Shown here piece after piece: positions 9,577-22,333 of a stretch of DNA of 64,000 nt. The stretch is taken from the NCBI RefSeq assembly GCF_000143415.4, contig NW_003314310.1, positions 487,236 to 551,235 of the forward strand, written 5' to 3'. Numbering within the stretch: position 1 is the first letter of the stretch; each line of letters begins with the position of its first letter. This stretch comes from Selaginella moellendorffii. Its lineage: Eukaryota > Streptophyta > Lycopodiopsida > Selaginellales > Selaginellaceae. Below the pieces are notes generated by a model. That model was given only the letters and a program-made list of their open reading frames with translations. It did not search any database and had not been told where the DNA came from. The translations under genes and the position numbers were made by a program.

Positions 9577-9990
9577 TTATGGCTGAGAAAGATCTCTAGT
9601 TGCATCATGGCAATTGATACACATTCTAATAAATTTTATGATAAGAATTACTTTCTCAGGTTTAGTATGCCCAAAAGCATACTTTAGAGATTTTAGTTTG
9701 CTGTGCATACAACCTCCATACTCTGTCAACTTATTTTCCTTATTTCCACATCTCAAATCTGGCCAAAATTCATGTACTTTGCCATTATCATCACTCCAGA
9801 AACTTACTCCTTGTTTTTTCAATGCCTTTTGTTCTTTCCTTTCACGTTCTGTCCCTTGCTTTTCTTTGAACATACTTAATGTTTCATAAATATCTTGCAT
9901 CATAACATAAGCAGATGCATCAGTTTTATCAGCTTTTACAATAACTTTAAATGCTAACTGAGCCACTTTACGCGAGGATGATCTCTTATG
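9577..9990 (-). pseudogene. DYW-domain fragment of a PPR protein
   Basis: The minus-strand frame contains AYVMMQDIYETLSMF (the E-motif AYVLLSNIY pattern), then GKVHEFWPD (DYW-domain GKVHEF pattern), AFGHTKP, and KFIRMCINCHDATRDLS (matching the RVCGDCHxATK zinc-ligand pattern). The HSEK active-site region is not recognisable and the end lacks an Asp-Tyr-Trp terminus. The upstream part of the same open frame (to 10344) is only the antisense of the plus-strand PPR piece. A truncated, decayed copy of an organellar RNA-editing factor C-terminus. Confidence 0.6.
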
Positions 9991-10039
9991 CCGGAGTCGT
10001 TCGGAGCCTGAGGCTAGCACGCATCTGGTTCCAAAGGCA

Positions 10040-10659
10040 AGGGGCTCAAGCAATCGACGAAGTGCTGCAACGCTCTCATCCTCGCCTACGCCAAGAAAGG
10101 TGACGCTTAAACCGCACTCTCCATCCTCGAACAGATGAAAGCCTTCCGTAAGGGGTGCTCGCCAAACGCAGTCACGTACTACATCCTCATCGCCATGTTT
10201 GCGAGGTTGGGGGATGCGCCAGGCCTTGCAAATCTCCTGGGCGACAGCAAGTGCTCGAGCTTCCGTCCCGATGCCATGACTTACAACACTCTCCTCTGCG
10301 GCTACTCGAAGATGGGAATGCCGGAGGATTTCGACAAGACACACAGGGAAATGGTGGAGGAGGAGGAGGAACTTAGCAAGGAGAGCTACAACGCATTGCT
10401 CGTTGGATACCCGTGGCTGGATCGTCTCGACGAGCTCCAGCGCTGTGTGGGGGCGATGCTAGCCAGGGAGATGAGTCTGGCATCGCCACTGGTGGCGGAA
10501 GAGATCGCCAAGGCTTACAGAAGAAATGGATGGGTGGAAGGATTGGACACGGTGATCCAGCTTGAGGAAAAAAGTCCCGGGATTTCTCCAACGTTCCAAA
10601 GCTTTGTAAATGCTTGCAATGACGATTTAGAAAAAAAGGAGGCGCTTGTTTCAAGATAA
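10040..10659 (+). pseudogene. P-class PPR fragment
   Basis: Plus-strand reading gives PPR repeats of the long P type (…NAVTYYILIAMFARLGDAPGLA…, …PDAMTYNTLLCGYSKMGM…, …SYNALLVGY…). The upstream half repeat (CNALILAYAKKGDA, then TALSILEQM) is cut by an in-frame TAA near 10110. It has no promoter-proximal start of its own and lies between two minus-strand PPR pieces. An ORF from ATG 10135 could encode 174 residues, but it is best read as a relic. Confidence 0.6.
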
Positions 10660-10999
10660 GTTTTTACTTGTTTTTCATTACAATCCATGTGATTAACTTT
10701 GAATACTATTTTGTGTGGTCTCTTCCAGCTTTTTCCAGAATATGGACTCACTGGTTGTGTCCACTGGAAGAATTTCTTTAAAACCATGCTTCTGGCATTC
10801 ATGGTATGTGGCAAACAAAAGCTGCAACAAAAGAAAAATCCCAACAAGAATCCAACAGGGCTGCAAATTGTAGAAAATTGACTGATACCACTGTTCAGGT
10901 TGAACTTTTGTGCATTCTCTAGTCACGTTGACCAGATTCTGGAAATAGATAAACCCTAAACTGACGTTTAAATCTATGCACTCAATCTCTGGATACATA

Positions 11000-13203
11000 T
11001 TGGACAGCAGCACCGTTGACCCCGCAAAACCCGGGCTAATCCCCACCGCGTTCCATGCTGCCACAGCCCGCACGTCCCCGTGCACATTGCAGCACCCCAG
11101 CAGCGTGTTCCACGCCACCACTGGAACGGCATATTCCTCACCACGTCCTCCGCCCGCCCGACAAACCCCACCTGCCCCAGCACGTCCACCATGCACTTCC
11201 AGTGGTTGGGCCATGCTGCCAGGCAGTGGTCCTCAACCATGGACACGAAGAAATGCCGCGCCTGGGCATGGCTGCACGAGTTGAGGATGCTGACGTAGGT
11301 GACGCTGGATGCCCTCGAGGTGCATGTCACAGTAGAGGAGGATGGCATATTCGGCATGGCTGTGGTGGGCGTATCCCGCCACTAGGGAACTCCATGTCAC
11401 TGTGTCGCAGGCTCTCATGCGGTGGAAGGCGGCGGTGGCGTCTCCCATGCTGCCGCAGCGCGCATACATGCTAACCAGCGCATTGCCCAAGAATCTCCGG
11501 ATTCACGGCACATAGCTCAGCGTGGATGCGCCGCCCCTCGGCGAGCTTGCCCATGCTGGCATGGGCACACAGGAGAATGACGGCCATGATGCAATCGGGC
11601 TTTAGAATGGAGTCCGAGATGGTGGAGGCCGAGGTGTTAGTGGAGTCCGAGCTCTTCACACTCTTTGTGTACAAACTAGAGTCCGAGCTCGCAGAGACCG
11701 AGCACCTCAAGCCGGACTCCATGGTCCTCGAGTTCCCAGCAACAATGCAATTGCTTCCTCGTTGTATCCGTGCTGCATATAAGATCCCATCATCGCGTTC
11801 CATGACACCAAGTTCTTCTTCTCAATCCCATCAAACACCCACCTTGCCTCCTCCAGGCTGCCGCACTGCGCGTACATGTTGATGAGCGCATTCTGGATCT
11901 GGATCTTGAGCATGAAGTTGGAGGAAGCAACGCGAGCGTGGAGCTTTCTCGCGAGGCCGACGTCCCCGACCAGTGATCCGGTGTAGATTACGTTGATCGA
12001 CTGCCCGACCATCTTGTCGTAGAGCTCGAGAGCTTTGGATCCATTGCCGTGAAAGGTGTAAGCAGTGAGCATGGCCGTCCAGGACACAACGTTCTTGCCT
12101 GGGATTCTCTGAAAAATCCTCTCGGTGGCCTCTAGATCTCCACACTTGGCGTAGGCAGTGACAAGCGAGTTCTCCAAGCTCAAATCTGGAGGTGAGTGCA
12201 CCGCGGCGAGCTCCAGCTGCGAGTGGATCCGCTTGCACGATCGCAAGCACCCAGGGCTCGAGCAGGCACTTAGAACTCCCAGAAAGCTCACGTCGTCGGG
12301 CTTGATCCCTTCCAAGTTCATGCCCTGGAAGAGGCCCATCGCCGTGCAAGACTGTGTGTGGCCGCGATCATGCTGTTCCACGAGACCCTGTTGTGATCTT
12401 CCATCCTCTGGAACACCACAAGTGCTTCCTCCGTGCTGCCACCCTTCGCGTACATCGAAACGAGCGCATTCTGGATCGTGATGTCTCCGTGGAGGCTCAG
12501 GTTGATCATGGCGGCGTGGATCTTCCTGCCCTGATTGAGAAATTCCCTGCTGGAGCACGCAGTGATTGCCACGACGAAGGTCACCGGATTGGGCTGGACG
12601 CGAGCTTGGATCATCCCCTTGAGCGTCTCGAGCGCCTGGCGGCAATCCCCAATCTGGGCAAATGCGGTGATCATCGCAGTCCACGACATTACATCCTTGT
12701 GCGGTATCTGATCAAACACCGCCCTGGCCCGCTCGATCGCTCCACACTTGGCATACATGTTGAGAAGCGCTGTGCCGACGAACACACTCTTGCGGAGATC
12801 CGGGGAGAGAATTCTCGCGTGGATGGCCATGTCCAGCGCGAGATCCTTGGCACCGGAGCACGCAGCGAGTGTGCTCACGATCACCATTTAGTGGTTCCAC
12901 ATCCATGCGCTGGAGGAGATTGATCGCCTCGCGGCAATGCCCCGACTGCACGTAGGCCGCGATGATGCAGCTCCAAGACACCACATCTTTCTTGGGCATC
13001 TGATCGAAGACTGCACGCACGGCCGCGAGGCTGCTGGTGCCACCACATTTCCTGGACATCTGGATGAGGAGATTACTGAGGTGGACGCTCTGGTGTGGCG
13101 AGGATGTGATCATGGACGCGACAGCTGTCGGCGAGCGAGCTGGAGCGGATGCCGCCAATGGCAATAGCAGCTGTGAGAGCACATCTTGGATGGATGGGAG
13201 CAC
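11000..13203 (-). pseudogene. PLS-class PPR pseudogene with several frameshifts
   Basis: Starting at ATG 13203 on the minus strand, successive PPR repeats (VFDQMPKKDVVSWS, NMYAKCGAIERARAVFDQ, DKDVMSWTAM-like, KNVVSWTAMLTAY, NALINMYAQCGSLEEARWVF) can be read only by moving between frames near 12890, 12350, 11800, 11480 and 11240. The last part keeps the L2-S2-E signature and ends near an E-motif STVLLSNMY at about 11000. A foreign segment rich in GAGTCCGAG (about 11600-11720) interrupts it. The intact gene would have encoded an organelle-targeted RNA-binding protein. Confidence 0.75.
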
Positions 13204-13329
13204 ATTTTTTGTTCATCAAACAATGATAATAATTTAATTTTATTAGAAAATATTATTTAAAATAATGCCTATTATTATGAGTGTTTAGGATATTGGAATA
13301 GATATATTAATTAGGGTTTAAACCCCTCT

Positions 13330-13650
13330 TTATATAAAAAAATTGCTACGCGTTGCATGTAGCAATACTTGATTTGCTTAATACTAGTGTTATTATTACT
13401 TATTAATCCAATTGATCAAATAAAGTTTATAATTATAAGCATGTTTGTAATTTATATATATAAGATTAATTTTATTACATATCAACCATTAGATGGTAGA
13501 ATAAAAAAGAATATACTAGAAAAGGTTTAAGAAAGTTTATAAATTATAAACATGTTTATAAATTATAAATACAAGATTAATCTAAATGAATAACAACCGT
13601 TAGATGGTAAAATATCCTAGAATATCCAAGCATATTCTAGGTATATTCAC
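13330..13650 (+). repeat. Dispersed AT-rich repeat, copy 1
   Basis: About 300 bp closely resembling 38020-38310 in the same orientation. Shared landmarks are a GCATG-AGCA start, TGATCAA.TTATAATTATAA, TACAAGATTAATCTAAATGAATA, and a final CAAGCATATTCTAG. No coding capacity seen; it may be a non-autonomous element. Confidence 0.65.
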
Positions 13651-13659
13651 TACTATCCC

Positions 13660-14030
13660 AGTCCCCTTATAGGTTTGCTTAAGCAAACCAACAAAAAGTG
13701 TGGCAACAAATTCTCAAGGCGACACAAGAATTATAAAACATTTTGGAGTTCAAAGTTAAGAGTGGGGATATTCTTCACAGGTTCAAAAGAGTAAGAAGTT
13801 CAGCCACTAATCTAGCTTGGAAATGCATTCAGTGTCAAGGATGGCACAAATGGATGCAAGTTTGGTGGGATGTGATAGAAGTTAAAGTTGGCATGCCAGT
13901 TTGAGAGGCAATGGGCCATGAGTGTTGGGATATTTAGAGATGACAAGAGTGCAAGCACTTTAGGAAGCACATAATCAATATCATTTTGACAGACAGTAGG
14001 TGAGGATATATGTAACGGTGGCCTTATGGT
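13660..14030. other. Spacer without a convincing gene
   Basis: A minus-strand ORF (13812-14078, 88 codons) shows no recognisable motif and is probably chance. Confidence 0.4.
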
Positions 14031-14034
14031 GGCA

Positions 14035-14185
14035 TTGGGATTGCGCCTGAGGGGAGAATCAACACGAGGACAACTCATACAAAGTCACTCTAGACGAAGA
14101 CTAAAACTTGGGAGTGACAGCTAGAAATTTCTTCTTTTGGCCAACACAAGGTATTGATATTGATAAAGTCAACATTGATATGAGA
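14035..14185 (+). pseudogene. Inverted intron-containing fragment of the LysRS gene
   Basis: The plus-strand reading NSYKVTLDED matches [10 protein letters not shown] of the LysRS gene at about 14957-14990 (minus strand). It is followed by TAAAACTTGGGAGTGACAGC, which matches the LysRS intron at about 14880-14900, and then GIDIDKVNI, which aligns with the GIGIDRLVM motif-3 exon. An exon segment of about 50 bp is missing. Because intron sequence is included, this is a DNA-level inverted duplication located about 0.8 kb from its source. Confidence 0.7.
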
Positions 14186-14399
14186 GAGAGAGAGAGATCC
14201 CAGCCGTTGGTCCCGTGTGAGAGGGAGTCCTTGGAAGCTGTCTTGAAATACAAATTCCGCATATTCATTCTATCACACAACACAGGTACACAAGCTCCAT
14301 TCATTCATGGCTGCTACTTTGCTCCATCAAATACTGTAAAACCCAACACACACACACACACACATGCACACAATCACAATCACACACTGCAATTCCCAA
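14186..14399. other. Spacer with (GA)n and (CA)n microsatellites
   Basis: GAGAGAGAGAGAG at about 14182-14195 and a CACACA run at about 14346-14364; otherwise no feature. Confidence 0.6.
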
Positions 14400-14735
14400 T
14401 CACTGCCTTCGAAAGCCGAAAGTGTACGACAGTCTCGTTGCTGGGGCTAGATCCTCCCCACCGAATGGCCTCAGAACTCTGGTAGTACCGGCACGTAAAT
14501 CGTAGGCGTATAGCTCCTTGTGTGCCGTGACCATCGCACCACTACCGCCACGAGCCATCCATGCTTTTGCTGTGTGATCTGGAATGTCACGTAACTTGAA
14601 GTAGTGCTCCCGAACAGCTTCCGTGTCCATGTCGTGATGACAATGACTTGATTCTCGTTGAGTAGATTGCGACCGAACTTGGCAGCCGCGATAGCCACCA
14701 CCCTCGTCGCTGCGTCCACGGAGAAAGCCACCTAA
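14400..14735 (-). pseudogene. Small gene remnant downstream of LysRS (possibly F-box-associated type)
   Basis: The minus strand reads VAFSVDAATRVVAIAAAKFG and then, after a frame change near 14630, an ELYAYDLRAGTTRVLRPFGGE-like stretch. The YDLRAGT pattern resembles repeats of F-box-associated/kelch proteins, but this is weak. It begins right after TTTTAG and lies 24 bp below the LysRS stop. It is not part of LysRS, which already ends with the expected FPVLKSQQ. Confidence 0.3.
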
Positions 14736-14758
14736 AACAATAGAGCTTTCCTTTTAGC

Positions 14759-17236
<2,478 letters not shown>

Positions 17237-17265
17237 CGCCCGCGAGGAAGAGAATAAAACTTTAT

Positions 17266-17274
17266 AAACCCTAA
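17266..17274 (+). promoter_or_regulatory. Telo-box upstream of LysRS
   Basis: AAACCCTAA, 30 bp before the LysRS ATG on the opposite strand; a second perfect copy is at 17355-17363. Telo-boxes are a known element of plant promoters of translation-related genes, which fits a tRNA synthetase. Confidence 0.5.
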
Positions 17275-17398
17275 GGAGGGGTTTCACTGGTCCCAGGCTC
17301 GAGTCCGGCGAGATGGAGATTTCACCGAAAGCAGTTAAAAACTGACAAGAGGATAAACCCTAAAACCAAGAAGAACGAAGAACAGGGGAACTGCGGGT

Positions 17399-19942
17399 CT
17401 ACTTGGACTGCGGGGAATTGGGATCCGAGCTCGCAACCGATGGGAAGGAATGAGAGCTGTGGCTGTCGTCCTTGCTCACCGCGACAAAATTTAGAGGGAC
17501 AGTGGCGAGAGGCCTGGAATCCCTGCGATTGTTTCCTCCCGGAGTGCTTAGCCGGTGCCCATTTGTGCGAGGGGTCTCGGGGCTCACGGGCTGGAGGAGA
17601 GCTCCGCCCAGGGAGAGCCTTCTACTCATCATCCCATTGCTCCGGGGCTGGGCCTTTTTGATGCTGCTGCTTCGCGGCGTGCTGCTGGGCTTGGAGCCGA
17701 AGATGGATTCTTGCTCGGTGAGAAGTTGGTCTTGGAGCTTCTTTTGATCCTGGAAGAGAACCGATGGGGAGCGATCAAATGGAGAGCATTGGTGACGAGA
17801 AAGTTTTGCGTACCCTCATTCGCCGCTTCTCTTCATCCCTTTCGTGCCTCAAGAGGTTGTATTCTTCCAGCATTGCCAGTAATCTCACCTGTGGAACAAA
17901 AAAGAGAGAAAAAAAAAAAAAACATTCTTTTAGAGCAAGCAAGAGACCTCTATACAAAAATTGAAACAAGGAGTTGAAGGAATGGAAAATTTCCAGAAAG
18001 CTTGGAAACAAAGTTCGAAGTTGGAAGAACTTACCCCGTCGTACATGAAAAGTTGGCTTCTTTCTTCCTCCCAAGACCTCGTCCTTGCAATCAAAGACTC
18101 CACAAGAGCTGTGCAGCGAGATCGATCAATGCACTTATCACAAACAAGCGAAAAAAAAACGTTTTTTTTTCTACCAGGGAGCTTCGTAACGGTGACTCTA
18201 GCTCGCTCGGCACGCTTGAGATTAAGATGAGCGCCTCTACCACCAGCATACCGATTTTGATCCTAGAAAAACCACATTGTGAAGTTTTTCAAGCTCTTGG
18301 GAGCATAGAGACTAAAAGAACACACCTTGTTGTAGTCATCCAGCCAGCTCTCCTCCTCGCAAGCTCCCATCCATCTCTCGATTTTGTCAAGAATGTCTCG
18401 CCGGCTAACAGCGTCTTCTTTCGCGTAGGCGATCTGTTCTTCTATCCTTGACAAGAGCTCCGATGGATCCACCATACCTGTCGTGAAACTTCATCAAGCA
18501 ACGAGAGAGAAAAAACGAGACAAATACTCTACCAGAATCGATGAGAGCATTGGTTTTATCTTGCGAGGTGCTGTTATCCGGCTCCATATGAGTCTGCCGG
18601 CAAATCTCCTCGAGCTCCAGCCTCTTTCTCATCACCAGCTCTTTCATCTTGCTCGCTTTGAGACGCTCCAGCCTCTCGACTTCCACCTCCGCCTAGATCA
18701 TTACAAGAACAAACGAGAGAAAACGATGATCTTGAGTTGAAAGTTCTTGTCTAGATTGTTTACGCTAGTACCTCTTCGATTATGTCAAACGCAAGAGATC
18801 CAGGAACACACTCGGAGCTCGCGACGTTGCAAGTGAGGTGTCTAAACAGCTGCTGTTCTTCCTTTGGTGTCTCCATGAGATTCCACAAATCCACGAGCTT
18901 CGTCCCAAGTTCTTGCAGCTAGAAGCAAAAGAAAAGATGATCATACGATCACTTCCATGAACTTCAAAGAAATCCAGACCTTTTTGATCCGGCGCTTCTT
19001 TTCTTCCTCGAGTGACTGGATCGTGTTGGCCAGCCGATCCAGCGTCTCGTTGGTGATGCTCCTCGACTGCACGCTGTGGGAGTCATCCAAACTCGGGTGA
19101 ACTTCGGTGATGATCTTGAAGAACTCGAGGCCCAGCTCGGCACAGAGGTCGTGCACACTGTTCACGTACTCGAGAACCTTGTGAAGCCTGTTGCTCTGCG
19201 GTGAAAGGCAAAAACTCTCGTTAAGCTCTTTGGAAATCCAATGCTAGCCAACCTTTTCTTTCTGGAGTGCATGGAGCTGGGCTTGGTACTCCTCGAGCCT
19301 CCGCTGCGACAAATCCTCAAACTCCGCTTTAATGTCTCCGTTTGCGAGCTGGGAAGTCGCGGAGCCAACGATCTCGCCGGATATCTTCTGAATTTGCGAC
19401 GAGATTTCGTTGAAGTGCTTAAGCCGCTCGTCCTTCTTCACTCGCAGCTCCTCCAGCTGAGGAGCCACTCCTTTAACCTGCTCCCGCAAAGTTCCAGAGG
19501 CTTTCTTCTCACCCTGAGAGCAAAGTTCCAAGATAAGCACACGAGCACGAAGAAACAGCGGAAAAAGCAAAAGAATGAAAAACAAAACCACACTTTTGCC
19601 AAAGAACATAGAAGAACTCACTCGAGTGAAAGTTGGATGTTCTCCAAGAGCCGAGTGAAGAGTCTGGAGCTCGGCCTCGGAGTCGGCTAGAGCTTGGCGG
19701 AGCTTTGCCCGGACATGGCTGGCTTGATCTACTTTCCTCCTATACACCTCGAGACACTCTTGCTCCAGCTGCATTAGCATTCTATCCCGCTCTGTGTCAT
19801 CCTCTCCAATCTCATCCCATATGTGCTGCAAGAAGAACAAACCCATCACGAATCCATCGCTACAGCCCTCTCGTACCTGGAGCTCCCGCAGCAAAGATCC
19901 ACACGTAGATTCCACCATCTGGGCCTGTGTGATCGAAGGCAT
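17399..19942 (-). CDS. MAP65/ASE1-type microtubule-associated protein
   Basis: Bundles antiparallel microtubules in cortical arrays, spindle and phragmoplast. It starts [22 protein letters not shown] and continues [33 protein letters not shown], the characteristic N-terminal coiled-coil signature of plant MAP65. Long helical stretches follow ([38 protein letters not shown]). The middle region [25 protein letters not shown] and [18 protein letters not shown]-like segments fit the conserved microtubule-binding part. The C-terminus is Ser/Pro-rich and basic (RRLSLGGA…, ending [10 protein letters not shown]), as expected for the phosphoregulated tail. The CDS is split by about nine short introns. 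About 1.2 kb of GA/CT-rich sequence lies upstream. Confidence 0.9.
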
Positions 19943-21250
19943 GGGCGGCTATGGTGGGTCTTTGTAGCTCTCAGTTCTTAGTTCTTCCTTCTAACGCATT
20001 GTGACAATGAATGAGAGAGAACCACCCACGTACAGTGGGATTGATGCTTACCTTGGCACCCACACCACTACGATTGTCACACTCGCGCGCTCACAAAGGC
20101 TCCATTTTTTCTTGTTTCTTCCAGTGGTACCTCAAACAGCGACCTGCGATAGCGCACAAAAAATGGAGATTTGAGTGAGTGTTCTTCCTCGTCTCTCGCA
20201 GATCTCTCGCAACCAAGGAAGCCCTTTTGAATCTATGGGTCTCTCATTCTTCTAGCAGCCCATTCACATTCACTCTCATTTCCTTCTCGCGCATTCAAAC
20301 CAGGAAGGAGAGGAGAGTAATAAAGCCCAGCAGCGGAGTCTCAAAGATAAAGTGGAAGAGAAAAAGGAGCAAAAAAAAGAGGGAGAGAGGAAAAATAAAA
20401 ATTCTGTCCACTGCAAAGCAAAGGGCGGAAAGAGGAAGGCAAGAAAAACACACCCAAGTTAATACCAACACGGAGAGCTTAACCGACCACCATAGCCAGC
20501 AAGCTTGCAAAGCTAGAGGCAAAAATAATCTCCACTTTGGAATAGAAGCTTAGATTTGAGAATGTAGCACTGGGTGGTCTGGTAGACCCTTCTTTTCGCA
20601 AGTGGTGGTGACACCATCGACCAGGGAGATAAGAAAAAAAGGAGAAAAAACTCTGCCTTTGGGACAGATCTTTGGCATTCACGAACGCTGCTATTGCCAG
20701 AAATGCATTGCACTGATTTTGGAACACTGCGGAGAAAGGAAGAATAGACAAAACCCACAGGCAGAAAAAAAGAAAAAAAGGAACAAAAGATAAGAGAGAA
20801 AATAAGATCTATGAAGAAGACTATGTAACTAGAAGAAGCTCGCTAGCTAGAAACAAAGCTATCACAACATACACAAGGCACGCATTGGAGTTTTAGAGCA
20901 TACGATATCTTCTTCCTCCTCCTTCCTTTGTTTTCGTCATGGGCTGTTTAGCTCGATTCTTTTCGCTGCGTTTGATTTGATCGCCACACACTGGCCACTG
21001 CCACTGCACTGCGCGCTGCTGCCCAGCTTCTGAAAGCCCCCTTTGTTGTCGATCACTGTCTCTCGCCTCTATCAAAGCTTAAACAAACATGAACCCAGCT
21101 TAAAACCCAAAAAGAAAAGCAGGAAAAAAACGATTTTTAAGCAGAAAAACTTGAAAATTCCCATTTTTTTCTTACCGAGCGTTACTCGTTCTTGCCCAAG
21201 GCGTGGGTTTTACAGCATTTGATGCAGCAAAGTAGCAGCCATGAATGAAT
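19943..21250 (-). promoter_or_regulatory. Probable promoter and 5' UTR of the MAP65 gene
   Basis: Long purine/pyrimidine-asymmetric tracts (GA-rich on plus, CT-rich on minus, for example 20320-20440 and 20620-20790) are typical of plant 5' leaders. Open frames here (20179-20553 and others) are low-complexity Lys/Arg/Ser translations and are not believed to be genes. A leader intron cannot be excluded. Confidence 0.4.
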
Positions 21251-22330
21251 GGAGATAGAAATGGACTAACTTTGTGCGTTTTTACCTTGAACACCAGGGG
21301 AAAATCAGGGGATTTAGTCAGCGCCGCATGTCATAAGCCGGACCCTTCCGGATTTAGCATGCCTATGTCATAAGCCAGTACCAGCACCCCTGACACTGAA
21401 AGCCTACCAACACAAAACAACAAAAGAAAGCCACCATTGCATATCTAAATCTTGGGCTATAGAATCCAAAGCCCTATCTCCACATTTCCCACTCTTTTCC
21501 CCTCCAATTTTTATGTTCTTCCCTCAAAATTCGCCGTGCCCCATGTCATACAAGACCAGTAAAATCCCAATCTTGTCAACATTGGTCATGTCACACTCCC
21601 AGGAACTTGGGCTTGCATTTCTCTAGCCAAATTTTTACATGCTCTTGCACATGCCTTGTCCACAGGATTTCTGAGTCAAAGTTAAATGTTATGACAGTAA
21701 GAAAAAGCCTTAAAAACGTGACTTTTTTTCACCTTGGCGCAAAGAGGATTCGAACCCAGGATCACCCAAGGTGGTCAATTCCCCCTTCGTTGACAAGGAC
21801 AGTCCTACGCTGTGCGTGCAATGCAAACGTTTCACCAAAAATTTCATCGATTGATGCAAGCGTTCGTTGGCTTTGTATTTTCCCGAAGTATTTTTGTAAC
21901 AAGAAAAATAACGAATATTTTATTTCGGAAAAGAAATGGCTTGCAATTCGATCGATGATGGAATCGAGAGAGATATCGTTGCGTGAAGTAAAAAGAGGCT
22001 CAATTATCACTGTCGCTGTGTGTTCTTGTCTGGTACTCACCAAGCATGGCCTTCACTCCATCATCTCCTATCAAACAACGAACTTTTTAGGGTTTCTTTG
22101 GTTCTTGCCCGATCCAGGGATCGAATCCCTTTAGCAGTGTGCAAAACTCGCGGGATTCGAACCCTCCACGTGCCAAGCAAACCTAAACCCGGGGCATTCT
22201 AGGGTTTGAGCGTGTGGCGCGTGGCTCGTGGAATCGATCGGCCGGTGGATTGATTTGGCGCTACATTTCCCGGATTCTGATCGCGAGCAGCGGTATTTTG
22301 GGTAGAGTATGATCCATCGGCCTCGCGCAG
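21251..22330. other. Intergenic spacer with tRNA-like T-arm motifs
   Basis: T-arm-like motifs occur near 21750-21765, 22105-22125 and 22150-22168 (for example GGATTCGAACCC and GGGATCGAATCCC). I could not fold a complete tRNA around any of them. The plus ORF 21607-22134 runs through two of them and looks non-coding. The rest is ordinary intergenic sequence. Confidence 0.35.
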
Positions 22331-22333
22331 AGG

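Noticed and set aside
13812-14078. 88-codon minus ORF
   Set aside because: No recognisable motif; it overlaps the inverted LysRS fragment at its start.
14400-14735. Possible extra 3' exon of LysRS
   Set aside because: A 48-nt GT..AG pair could join it, but LysRS already ends with the expected FPVLKSQQ and the added segment has a frame change.
20179-20553. 124-codon plus ORF upstream of MAP65
   Set aside because: Lys/Arg/Ser low-complexity translation of GA-rich leader sequence; no motif and no plausible gene structure.
21607-22134. 175-codon plus ORF
   Set aside because: Runs through tRNA-like T-arm motifs and shows no protein family signature; likely chance.
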